Source: Rhizopus arrhizus (Eukaryota; Mucoromycota; Mucoromycetes; Mucorales; Rhizopodaceae). Taken from it: DNA of 64,000 nucleotides. The notes beneath the pieces are model-generated. The model was given only the letters and a program-made list of their open reading frames with translations, made no database searches and had not been told where the DNA came from. Location of the stretch: contig JAKZZE010000024.1 of assembly GCA_024220505.1 (NCBI GenBank), positions 620,001 through 684,000 on the forward strand, written 5' to 3'. A program made the position numbers and the translations under genes. Of this stretch, positions 1 through 10,210 are shown piece after piece. The first letter of the stretch is position 1, and every line of letters begins with the position of its first letter.

Positions 1-391
1 TTTGTGATATAATAAATCTATCTTCCTTGATACCATACCAATTCACAAGGCACTTCCAAGCCTTTTCTGGTAAAAATATATAATCTTTTTCATATATTAG
101 ATTCCTTCTTAACTTTGACTCTTCATCATCATCTAACAATGATGAATTATCGATAGGAGATACTGTATCGGTGGTTCCCTCACAATATTGCTTGAAAGAT
201 CGATACCAAGCTAAAGATAGCAGATAACATTTGTCGTTTTCTTTTGTTGCAACATTTTTTAAGCGTTTAAAATGTTCAAATTGCTTTTCTTTTGAAAGAA
301 CGTCTTCAAATCTGGCTCTCTTATTACTGTCTTCATCTTTTGTTTTCATGGAGTCAACTAATCTTTTTCTTTTAAACTCATCATTCGTCAT
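1..391 (-). CDS. Ubiquitin carboxyl-terminal hydrolase, N-terminal DUSP part (cut by window edge)
   Basis: The reverse strand is open from an ATG at 389-391 to the window edge, giving 130 residues of a gene that continues to the left. The first ~40 residues are charged and rich in Lys, Asp and Glu. They are followed by a pattern typical of the DUSP domain of ubiquitin-specific proteases (USP4/USP11/USP15 type): a Trp-containing helix (LAWYRSFKQYC), the core PIDNSSLL, then an acidic loop and DYIFLPEKAWKCLVNWYG. DUSP domains sit in front of the catalytic cysteine protease domain, which would lie outside the window, so catalytic residues cannot be checked. The presumed role is removal of ubiquitin from protein substrates. 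The start is the first ATG after a 30-nt A tract (410-439). Other DUSP proteins cannot be excluded. Confidence 0.7.
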   Translation of the reverse strand, partial: MTNDEFKRKRLVDSMKTKDEDSNKRARFEDVLSKEKQFEHFKRLKNVATKENDKCYLLSLAWYRSFKQYCEGTTDTVSPIDNSSLLDDDEESKLRRNLIYEKDYIFLPEKAWKCLVNWYGIKEDRFIISQ

Positions 392-403
392 TGATAATAA
401 AAA

Positions 404-441
<38 letters not shown>

Positions 442-1515
442 AAAAGTCACTTTATTTTCATAAAAGGGTTTAAATGGTTTCACCACAAAATATGAAGCCA
501 ATCTTGTTCTCCTCAGTCAGCTTGATTTATTACGCCCTTTGCTATATTTTCTAATAAAAAACGAGTTTATTTAATATAGTCAATAGCTTCATATTTAAAT
601 GACTGCTTTTTTGAACTCATTGTTTCCTCATGCCATTTTCTTTTATAAGATCATCCTATACGCTAAGTTAAAGCTTGACCAATTTGAGGCTATGTACATA
701 AATAGTGATTTTTGATTTTTTCAATAGATCTGCATATTAGAATCATTTTTTGCGCTTCCATCTTTTTTTTTTTTTTTTACGCGCTAAAATATTTATTCAA
801 AAAGTAAAATGAAATAAATAAACAAATTGAAAAGGTTTTGCACACTATCATAAATATAACGGTTTTAAATATTTAACTACATGAGGGTAATTGGAATACA
901 TATCCGAAATGCCTAGCATCTAATGTCATTCTAAGAGATATTTTACAGTAGTAAAAAAACCATTTCAGTTAAATTAAAACTCATGCATTTATGACCTTTG
1001 TTAAAAAATATGGTTAAAATACACCTGGCCTTTTTATTTCATTATTTAACCACTTCGCAGCAAGTAGCTGTAAAGCTTCTTTCTTTCTGTGAACTACATC
1101 TCGGATAATAGTAAACTTAAAAAAAGAATGATTAAGAGAGTATTACTGTCGATCCAAATTTAGTCGGAGAAATGCTTTCATATAGGAGTGCTCTTCTAAG
1201 AGATCTCTGGTTTATTTAAAGCTCAAAGTGGCTACAGTTAAAGGGTGATAAAAATGAAAGAGGATAATATACAGAAGCCTTTTCAAAGAGTAACAATTAG
1301 AGAAAAGATAAGGCTCCCAAATTACTCTTGTGGGAGCATAAAATAGTAAAATTTCCTAAAAAAAATAGTTTGAATAGCACTGCAAGCAATTCAAAATGTC
1401 GACGGAACGAAGTCGAATACTTTGACAGATGCTTTCAGAACCATGCTTTATTTTCCTTTTTGTATAATAAGGCAAAATCTCATCAATATATTTTGAAGTC
1501 AGTATTACTTTTCGG
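392..1515. other. Intergenic, no gene recognised
   Basis: This AT-rich gap lies upstream of the leftmost gene. It holds the 30-nt A tract at 410-439 and a T tract near 767-778. The short open frames around 1328-1597 have no recognisable domain, no splice-consistent extension and skewed composition, so I do not call a gene. Confidence 0.5.
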
Positions 1516-1780
1516 TGCCTTGAATTTACTCTTAATACAGTCATTGTATTTATTACATGGTTACTATTTAAAAGGTATTTATTTTATTAGACTGTAGTAA
1601 AGCATCTAATATAATCTTTACTTGCTTTAGGTTCTCATCATGTTTCAGGTAAAAAAAATTTAAATAGTATAAATCATCCAAGTAGGTACGTACAAGGTTA
1701 AAAGGCTTATTCTTATGGCTTCATGTATTAAAGTTGTAAGTCAAGGAAATATTTAATGTTCTGTTCACTAAATATATGCT

Positions 1781-1830
<50 letters not shown>

Positions 1831-2656
1831 GGTTTGTTTTCTATGGTTGTATACTTTATTCTGGTATGCTTTTATTTGTACTTTTATAGCTTTTTCTTAA
1901 GTAGCTTTATTGCTATTAAAACAAACCTTACTCATCCTTATATTTAGACAATGCTTTACAGGATCACTAATAACTTTATTGGGTCTATATTGCTAAAATA
2001 AAGTTTAAATGTAAATAAAATTCTCACACGATACTCTAGAAGATGTTTAATCTAAAGACTATTCTGTAGTTATATTATAACTCATCTATGATCCTTCTGT
2101 TCTATGTTTTTTGCTGCTTTTTCTTTACGCATGTAGCTATCCAAAGGCTCTTTTTCTCAAGATGGTAGCTTACAAGGTCTTTATTGCATTTAATTTTATT
2201 TATTACACGTCAAACAAGATAAGTTAAAAAAAAAGATGTTTGCAGATAGATGGACGAATGATTGCTGTATTATTTTGCCAAAAAGTCAAAACGATATAGC
2301 GCTTGACCATTCGAAAGGCGTAAAGAAGTATAAAAATTGTATTTCAATATAAAATCTTTTATCCAATAGAAAGTATAAAGCCCAAGATATTGTTTTTTTT
2401 TTTTTTTTTTTTTTTTTTTTTGAATGAAATGGATTAATAATAAGGTTTCTACAAATAAGAATGTAAAGAAGCATATGAATAAGTATGATGTCGTCCAATA
2501 ACAACAAATAAGTATGTAACTACACTATTTCCAGAAATTAAAGTCGCCATGACTTGTCGCGATTACATATAAATTGTATTATAAAACTTTACAAAATGCG
2601 ACTTTAATTTCTGGAAATAGTATATTAAAAAAATCAACTTATCATTTCAAGCAAAA
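1516..2656 (+). repeat. Left arm of ~1-kb inverted repeat around the MFS gene
   Basis: This arm is the reverse complement of 4737-5772. Outside homopolymer length (the T tract at 1782-1827 differs by about 3 nt) and a 102-bp insertion (the MITE plus one duplicated TA), the arms appear almost identical; the one clear substitution I saw is catTtcaag against catCtcaag near the inner end. Homology stops abruptly at both ends and I see no target-site duplication outside the arms. No protein domain is encoded in the arm; its open frames are poly-Phe or poly-Lys artefacts of the T/A tracts. Confidence 0.93.
2523..2622. mobile_element. 100-bp TA-flanked MITE (Tc1/mariner-like) inside the left repeat arm
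   Basis: The element has 25-bp terminal inverted repeats (CACTATTTCCAGAAATTAAA..., mirrored at 2598-2622 with one mismatch at the outermost base) around ~50 bp of unrelated DNA. It is flanked by TA on both sides (2521-2522 and 2623-2624). The sister arm at 4737-5772 has the same flanks joined by a single TA at 4769-4770, so it is a preserved empty site. This proves insertion with TA duplication, as made by Tc1/mariner-type transposases. It has no coding capacity. Confidence 0.9.
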
Positions 2657-2761
2657 CGAGAATTTTACTGTGTATTGATTACTAAGCTCGTACTTTTTTA
2701 TCAAATATTCAGCGCGGCATCTTAATTAGTCACTTAATAAAGTATTGATCTTATAGATTCT

Positions 2762-2770
2762 TATAAAAAG
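2762..2770 (+). promoter_or_regulatory. TATA box of the MFS gene
   Basis: TATAAAAAG lies 58 bases before the MFS start codon, a spacing that fits a short 5' leader. It lies inside the segment between the repeat arms, so the core promoter would move together with the gene in any inversion. Confidence 0.5.
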
Positions 2771-2819
2771 GAAGGAATCTTTTACTTTTACTATTGGTAT
2801 TACTCTGGTTTTCTTTTTT

Positions 2820-4539
2820 ATGCCAAGAGAACCGAAAATAAAAAATGCCCTTAAATCAAAGCTATTACTTAGACCAGCGGTTGATTCAGATCCAAGATTA
2901 TTGGGTTCAAGGAAAAAAGGTATTGTATTGATCTGCCTGGCCTTATGTGCTTGTACAGCAGGGCTTTCCAGTACAATTTACTTTCCAGGTATAATTTTAG
3001 TTATTTTATATGTCATTTCTACTCATTCAGATTAACAGGCTTACCAAACATCACTTCAGACTTGCATGCACCACCGATTGCTACTACTTTAACTGCTGCT
3101 CTGTTTGCTTTGGCAATGGGCATCGCACCAATATTTTGGGCATCATTGTCCGATTTTTATCAAGTTCGACGTGTCTTGTTTCTTTTCTCAATGATTATTT
3201 TTGCAGCTGCGTCAATTGGATGTGCTTTTATCAACAACATTTGGGGGCTTGTCGTTTTGCGTTGCGTTCAGTCTAGTGGCTCTTCTTGTGGACAATCAGT
3301 TGGGGCTGGTGTCATTGCTGTAAGTTTAATTAGTAATCATTATTTTTTTATGTCGCCTAACTAGTTTTTTTTTTTTTTTTTTTTTTTTTTTAACTATATT
3401 AGGACTGTTACCCTATTGAAAAAAGAGGAACTGCGTTTGGTAAATACTTTTTTGGTGTGTTTTTTGGTCCCTTGTTGGGTCCTATTATTGGAGGTTTTTT
3501 AATTATGAGTGATCTCACATGGCGTGCTACATTTTGGTTTTGTTTTGCTTTCGCCCTATTCATTTTTTTACTTGTTTTCTTTTTATTTCCAGAAACATAT
3601 CGTATAGACTCAAAATTTGATTTGGAATTACCTGTTTCTCAGTCTAGCAACATCGTTGCTCTTTCTTCCTCTTCATGTTCTACAATGACACCACAGGGTA
3701 GCGACGATAAAGGAAGCAGTCTCGATAGAACTGGTATAGAAGGCTCTACTGTTGTTCAGCATAAACAAAAAAATGCACCTGAAACTTCTAGTCCCAAAGA
3801 AGCAAAGGAGAGCATAAACCCAATTGCTCCTTTCTTATTGTTAAGGCATCCTTTCATTCTTATTGCATCTCTGGCTTCTGGTATTGCTTTCGGAAGCATG
3901 TTTGCAGTCGAGACAATTATGCCTGATTTGTATGAAACATATTATGGATTTACTTCATGGAAAACAGGTAAAATCAAATAGCTCACTAGATGTTGTTTAA
4001 ATGCACCTTGCTTACCTCATGTCTTAGGTTTAAGTTACCTTAGTGGTGGTATTGGTAACCTCTTGAGTGCTATCGTTTCTGCCAAGACATCAGATCGATT
4101 GTTACTTCGTGCTCGCAAACGCCGTGGAGGAAAAGAAGTTGTTGAAGACCGATTGTCAATAACCCTTTGGCCTTCTTTCTTCTTTTTCATGCCTTTTGGT
4201 ATATTACTGTATGGTTGGACAATTGAACGAAATTTTGTTGTATGGGCCCCTATTATTGGCTTCGGTTGTTTGAACTTTGGTATGAACCTTATCATGACAA
4301 GTACCTCAGCCTATCTTGTAGATGGACTTTCTGGACAAGGTGCTTCGGTCACAGCCGCTGCAAACTTCGTTCGTATGGTCATTGCCTGTATATTGGCAAT
4401 TGCTGCAAATCCAATGGTAACATCCATCGGTCCTGGCTATACATCAGTTTTCCTTACATGTTTATGCTTCTTGGGTGCTTTGCTCCTATTATTATTAAAA
4501 TTGCAAGGAGAAAAGATGAGGCATTGGAGTGGTTATTAG
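2820..4539 (+). CDS. MFS transporter, DHA1 drug:H+ antiporter-like
   Basis: Four exons (2820-2988, 3039-3319, 3403-3967, 4028-4539) join into a 508-residue protein. All introns are GT-AG; the second contains a 27-nt T tract. The product is a 12-helix major facilitator: helix 1 at about residues 34-54, a loop 2-3 signature (SLSDFYQVRR), and the antiporter signature in helix 5 (GPLLGPIIGG). A long polar Ser/Lys-rich central loop divides the halves. It probably exports small molecules at the plasma membrane by proton exchange, as fungal Qdr/Tpo/Flr-type pumps do; the substrate cannot be deduced. The gene lies entirely between two 1-kb inverted repeats. Length and topology are normal for the family, and no frame damage is seen. 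Confidence 0.85.
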
Positions 4540-4736
4540 AGGAAGGAAGAAAAGACACTTATTTTACGTTCTTGGATACTTGGCTATTTATGTTCATTGG
4601 AAATCATAGATATTGCCTTCATTCTTACATTAAAAAGCATGAAGCAAACCCTTTTCCTATTTTTTATAGAAAGCATCATTAAAATTATGAAATTTATCAG
4701 TAAAAGAGTCATTATATATAGATATCTTTAATCGCA

Positions 4737-5460
4737 TTTTGCTTGAGATGATAAGTTGATTTTTTTAATAGTTACATACTTATTTGTTGTTATTGGACGA
4801 TATCATACTTATTCATATGCTTCTTTACATTCTTATTTGTAGAAACCTTATTATTAATCCATTTCATTCAAAAAAAAAAAAAAAAAAAAAAAAAAAAACA
4901 ATATCTTGGGCTTTATACTTTCTATTGGATAAAAGATTTTATATTGAAATACAATTTTTATACTTCTTTACGCCTTTCGAATGGTCAAGCGCTATATCGT
5001 TTTGACTTTTTGGCAAAATAATACAGCAATCATTCGTCCATCTATCTGCAAACATCTTTTTTTTTAACTTATCTTGTTTGACGTGTAATAAATAAAATTA
5101 AATGCAATAAAGACCTTGTAAGCTACCATCTTGAGAAAAAGAGCCTTTGGATAGCTACATGCGTAAAGAAAAAGCAGCAAAAAACATAGAACAGAAGGAT
5201 CATAGATGAGTTATAATATAACTACAGAATAGTCTTTAGATTAAACATCTTCTAGAGTATCGTGTGAGAATTTTATTTACATTTAAACTTTATTTTAGCA
5301 ATATAGACCCAATAAAGTTATTAGTGATCCTGTAAAGCATTGTCTAAATATAAGGATGAGTAAGGTTTGTTTTAATAGCAATAAAGCTACTTAAGAAAAA
5401 GCTATAAAAGTACAAATAAAAGCATACCAGAATAAAGTATACAACCATAGAAAACAAACC

Positions 5461-5507
<47 letters not shown>

Positions 5508-5772
5508 AGCATATATTTAGTGAACAGAACATTAAATATTTCCTTGACTTACAACTTTAATACATGAAGCCATAAGAATAAGCCTTTTAACCTTGTACGT
5601 ACCTACTTGGATGATTTATACTATTTAAATTTTTTTTACCTGAAACATGATGAGAACCTAAAGCAAGTAAAGATTATATTAGATGCTTTACTACAGTCTA
5701 ATAAAATAAATACCTTTTAAATAGTAACCATGTAATAAATACAATGACTGTATTAAGAGTAAATTCAAGGCA
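4737..5772 (-). repeat. Right arm of ~1-kb inverted repeat around the MFS gene
   Basis: This is the reverse-complement partner of 1516-2656, beginning about 200 bases after the MFS stop codon. It lacks the MITE: TA at 4769-4770 is the intact target. The A tract at 5463-5506 corresponds to the T tract at 1782-1827. The distance between the inner ends of the arms is 2080 bp. Confidence 0.93.
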
Positions 5773-5892
5773 AGGTTCTTTTAAACATCAATCATTTTTA
5801 CCTCTTTAGCATGCTTACCATTGACGTAAAAAATAAACTTTTGTTTTTATATATAGTAACTTTTTTGAGGCTATAAACCAAATATATATGTA

Positions 5893-5908
5893 ATTATGAT
5901 GTTTATAC
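5893..5908. repeat. Target-site duplication of the LINE (3' side)
   Basis: ATTATGATGTTTATAC here is repeated exactly at 8526-8541 on the other side of the LINE. It marks the precise borders of one insertion event. Confidence 0.93.
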
Positions 5909-6021
5909 GATTAAAGAATAATTTTTTATTTGTAAAAATTTTAAAACCCAAAATGAGCACATAATATTTGACATATTGTATTGCCCGGGCCAGTTCAAAG
6001 AAGTGTTAGAGAAACTAAAAA

Positions 6022-6042
6022 CCTTTTTGATAGCCAAAAAGG
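6022..6042 (-). other. Conserved hairpin in the LINE 3' UTR
   Basis: On the element's sense strand CCTTTTTG and CAAAAAGG form a perfect 8-bp stem around the 5-nt loop GCTAT. The same stem with loop ACTAT occurs in the nested LINE copy at 14869-14889. Such a structure near the 3' end could be recognised by the element's reverse transcriptase; that role is inferred. Confidence 0.65.
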
Positions 6043-6090
6043 TAAAAAGGATAGAGAAGGGAAGATGATAGGAAGATGTAATCAATACAT

Positions 6091-8525
6091 TTAAGAGTTA
6101 GAGAATAACCAAGATAATAATTTTTGGCCAAGAGGGGGAACATTGGGAGAGATTTGATCGTGATGCAAATAATCTAGTTCATGTAAAATTTGACAGATAA
6201 TTGGCCAACGAATAGACCATGCAATATGCTTTGAGCGGTTTTTGTCGGTTGGTTTCTTTCTGGAAATGGACAGCTTGTTTAAGAGAAATGACAGAGGGTC
6301 AGGGATAGATTGTGGCATTTGCAGACGTCGATGCATATGAAGGCATTCAATGGCATGAGTCCTTGTTAGTAGATCAAATGGGTGGTAGATACACGGTTTG
6401 GGGAGGCCACCAGGAAGCCAACCGAGACGCCAACGGAGTAAGCGACTACGTTCAACGGGGGTCATTGGGAGCCATAGTATAGGATCAACCTTTCGGTCAA
6501 CACGACAGGCAGATAAAAGGACAGAGTTAGTGTTATCACGACGTTGCTCTAAGGAGTTTTGGAGATACTCTTGACGAATAGCTCGGAAACGGCGTTTGTC
6601 GATCTGTTCAACATCTTGTACGGTACAAAGTCGCCACAGAGGAGAGGTCGTAAGCTTATACCACTGTGAGCCACTTGCAGAAGTTCGAATGTACGGTAAT
6701 AGTTGGAACAGAAGAGTATCATCGGGAACATCCAGGGAACGGAGGAGAAACTTTGTCTGTAAAATGTGAGTGCGTTCTTTCATCGTAGGTTGATTTATTA
6801 GATGTAGCATCACTTTGACGGAGGAACGAGGGCTACCACCAAAGATTCTACGTAAACACTGGTTTTGGCAAGATTCAAGTTGTTGAAATTCCCTGTATTT
6901 TACGGCACTAATGGCTAGGCCATATTCAAGTTGAGGGCGAACTATTTGACAATAAAAACGAGCCGACAAGAGACGATCAAATCCGGTAGAGTTAACACCA
7001 ATTGCGGTCATTTGGTTCATAGTCTTGAGGGCTTTATTGATATTTCCTTGAATTAGCTCGGAAGTGTTGATGTAACCACCAGGGCGTATGGGGATGCCTA
7101 GGTAAGGAAAAGAATCTTGTCGCGGGATCACAGTGTTATATAGGGAATACGACTGAGTATCTTCAGCAGGAGCCATAATTGCACATTTAAGAGGATTCCA
7201 ACGGTATCCCAATTGATAGCTGTGTTCTTCGCATTGTTGTAAGAGCGTTTGAAGTCTAGATGGTGCAGCTATAAGAACCACATCATCAGCATATAAAAGG
7301 CAGTTGATAGATGAGGCAAACAAAACTGGATTAGCGTCAGGAACAGGATCAAGAGGGCGGTCCCGAAGAAGGCCAGGTAATTGGTTGATGTAAATGGAAT
7401 ACAGGAAAGGAGAAAGAATAGATCCTTGCAGCACCCCAGTTTTCGGTGAGAATCGTGATGATTTCGTATTACCAAGCAGAACCTCGATTTGGACGTCGTT
7501 GAATAAATTTTTGAGTAGGCCAAGTAGTGCAGGATGTAGACATGGAGAAAGAGCTTGCCAGACATGATCTCGTTTGACTGTATCATATGCAGATTTGATA
7601 TCTAGGAAAGCCAGTGTGGGATTGATATCATAGTGTTTGCGTAGGATTGTGCAGATTTCAGCAAGGCATAGAGCTTGATCGAGCGTGCTACGGGCTTCAC
7701 GGAAACCGCCTTGAGCTATATCCAATGTTGGGCTTTGGTCAAGAAGATCAGTGTACAAGCACTTTTCCAAGATCTTTCTAAAAATAGAGGTTAAGCTAAT
7801 TGGTCGAAAGTTTCCAGGATCGGTCGCCGGGCCTTTTTTATGGATAGGAATAACTTGAGCTACTCTCCAAGACAGAGGGGTGTAACTCCAACGCCAACAC
7901 AATTGAAATAAATAAACAAGGATTGGGGTAAGTATTTCGGTGATAGGGGCAAGCATTTCGATTGTTAAATGATCTACGCCGGGAGCCTTTTTTCGAGGAA
8001 GGGATTTAATAGCTTCATTGACATCGTCGATGGTAATAGAACAGGATGCAACATCAAACAATTCAGGTACTACCGGTGCAGCATCAGTGGATGTCGTAGT
8101 GTCAGTCGAATTGGGAAGGAGGTCGCCAGCAAAAATACGTTCCAGATGTTGGGCCATTGTATCTGCCGCATGTTGTGGCCCCTCTAAAGTAGAAAACGTG
8201 GGTTTAATAGTTCTATTTTTCCTAAGTCGACTAAACTTAGCTATTGCTTTAGAGTATTCCCCTTGAGCCATTTGATCACAAAACTGTCGCCAGGTTTCTC
8301 GTCGGCGCTTGAGTATGAGACGGCGCAATTTTGCTTGGGCTTCTTGGTGTAATACCCATTGTCTCAGGGCATTTAAACCACGTGCTCTTCTCCACTTTCT
8401 GTAATAGTGTTCTTTACGGTCAAACACAGAGGTCATTTCAGGTGTCCAAAAATCCTTTAGCCAGTCATCTGTTGGTGGGGGTCGTCGGCCACATATCGCA
8501 TCCAAACTGTTATAGATGGCATCAC
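6091..8525 (-). CDS. LINE ORF2 fragment: reverse transcriptase, 5'-open
   Basis: The frame runs open from the element's truncated 5' border (8525) to a stop at 6091-6093, about 810 residues; no native start codon is present. It contains the RT fingers signature (KKAPGVDHLTIEML), the palm catalytic box LLYADDVVLI with both aspartates, the thumb, and a C-terminal Cys/His cluster (CIYHP...HAIECLHMH) like that of other LINE polymerases. The apurinic-endonuclease domain expected at the N-terminus is missing because of 5' truncation. The RT domain looks undamaged, but without endonuclease or promoter it is unlikely to be expressed autonomously. Confidence 0.93.
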
Positions 8526-8541
8526 ATTATGATGTTTATAC
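8526..8541. repeat. Target-site duplication of the LINE (5' side)
   Basis: This is an exact copy of 5893-5908. It begins immediately beyond the truncated 5' border of the LINE ORF. Confidence 0.93.
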
Positions 8542-10210
8542 TTTATTTTCAGTACAAAATCTATGTTTTTGAGTGATTTATTAATTTTTGAAAAATAGCG
8601 CTCTTGAAATTCAAGTAATATCCAGTGTTATTTGCAGTGTGCAGTGTATAGAACTTGAAAAGATATATGCCTTTTTTTATTATTTTTTTTTATTTTTATA
8701 TTTAAATAGTTGCTTTATGCATACATTAAATTAAGACCATTGTGGCAAGTAGTGTCCGCAACTAGGTACTTGAGTGTTTATGCAATGTTAAAGAAGAAAG
8801 GGAGGTTAGACGAGTATGTATTTATAGCATTTATAGTGAAGATACAAAGGATAATAGAACAAAATCTTTAGTGAGAAAAAACCAAGGAGCCTCTTTCAAA
8901 TTTGGCTTTTATTTACATGACTTCAGCATAAATGTAATATAACCTGTTGTTAACTCTACTGTAATAGCGGACGATAACCGCTCATATCACTGATTAAGAG
9001 CAATCTACTAGCATTTGCTAGGATGAATAGAAGAAAAGGGGAAAAAAAAAAGCGTTGCTTCATTAGAGTATGATCACTTTACTTGGTTTAGTAACTATCA
9101 AATTTATCAGCTAAAGGTGATCATAATACGGAACAGAAGCACTTGAAAAATTAAACAGTGAAATTCAATTTGAGCAAGCTAATAATTTCTCTGAAGACTC
9201 CTTCAGTAAAAAGCATCTTTTTGATGATATTGATTCAGATTAGCGATTGAGTAATGGCTGTAATGCGCCATAAAATCTTACAATTACAAGTATGCAGCAG
9301 AAGCTACATGAAAAAAAGCCAGGATTTCATGTTGACAGCTACCTCCATGAGATTTTATAAGCTCAATCATTCTCACAATAGCGTACAACTCACCACTAAT
9401 ATTGGTTGTCAAAATTCTTATCAAATACTCCATTTCCAAAGAAAAATAAATATAGTAATGACCAAATTAATTACTTTGAATTTGCAAATTTTAACTAAGT
9501 GTATGATACTATGGTTAACAAGCATATGGATTTAAACATCAAATTTGATACAAAATTATACAAACATATCTACATGGTGTTATTTGTGAACCCTTGGTGA
9601 ATGACCAGTTCCTATGAATTACTCAACTTGGCAATTGATTTTGTATTCCTCTAGGCCCTTCACTCTTACGTAATAAAAAGCAAAAGAAAAAGCACATACC
9701 CTACAAAAAAATGCTAATGAATCTTATAAATTAGTCGATATAAAATCAGTTAGTAAGTTATTAAATAAATTTAACGGTGATAAATACCAAACATACCATC
9801 TTCCATTACAACAATGAATGAAATCATCAAGCTTCCCCCCAAAGAAAAGTGGAGAAACAGAGTTGGAAGTACATTTTGCATATCTCATATTGTTTTCAAC
9901 GTTTCACAATCCAAAGAGAAACGAATGCTTCCAAAGGTATTTGTATATCCTGCTCTTTATGGAGTATTCAATTTATTAATTTAAATTTATTGTATATCTT
10001 TTACTACTAAATAAAGCTGAATAAACAAATCCCAAGGACAAAAATCAATAAACCAAACAGTCGTGTAAATATACTTTTAAGTATAGCAAACCGTTGTGCA
10101 AAAACTAATAAACTTGTGACTTTTTATAAACAGGCACTGTGTATTAAAAAAAAGCTTTTTTTTTTTTTTTTTAGATTTAGTGCATCTTACTTTTTTGTTT
10201 ATTGGCAGCA
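8542..10210. other. Intergenic, no gene recognised
   Basis: About 1.7 kb of AT-rich DNA before the PSO2 gene. The longest open frame (around 9254-9535) has no family features and cannot be extended by plausible splicing. It might be a decayed gene, but nothing supports a name. A T tract and the leader of PSO2 lie at 10156-10200. Confidence 0.45.

Larger units (their letters stand above)
5909..8525 (-). mobile_element. Young 5'-truncated non-LTR retrotransposon (LINE)
   Basis: The 2617-bp element is bounded by a perfect 16-bp target-site duplication. It encodes one uninterrupted reverse-transcriptase frame and a ~180-bp 3' UTR ending in ...CTTTAATC with no long A tail. The 5' end falls inside ORF2, downstream of where the endonuclease domain should lie, so the copy is dead on arrival, as usual for target-primed reverse transcription. 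The perfect duplication and intact frame over 2.4 kb indicate a recent insertion. It may be related to the Grem-LINEs known from Mucor centromeric regions, but this cannot be decided here. Confidence 0.93.

Noticed and set aside
1756..1947. Open frames in the repeat arms (for example 1756-1947 and 4784-5005)
   Set aside because: They are built on poly-T/poly-A tracts coding runs of Phe or Lys and have no domain. Both occur in each arm simply because the arms are duplicates.
1516..5772. The inverted-repeat locus as one large transposon with 1-kb terminal repeats
   Set aside because: No direct target-site duplication lies outside 1516 and 5772, and the cargo is a transporter gene with no transposase.
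9254..9535. A 93-codon frame upstream of PSO2
   Set aside because: It has no recognisable domain, biased AT-driven composition and no splice-consistent extension.
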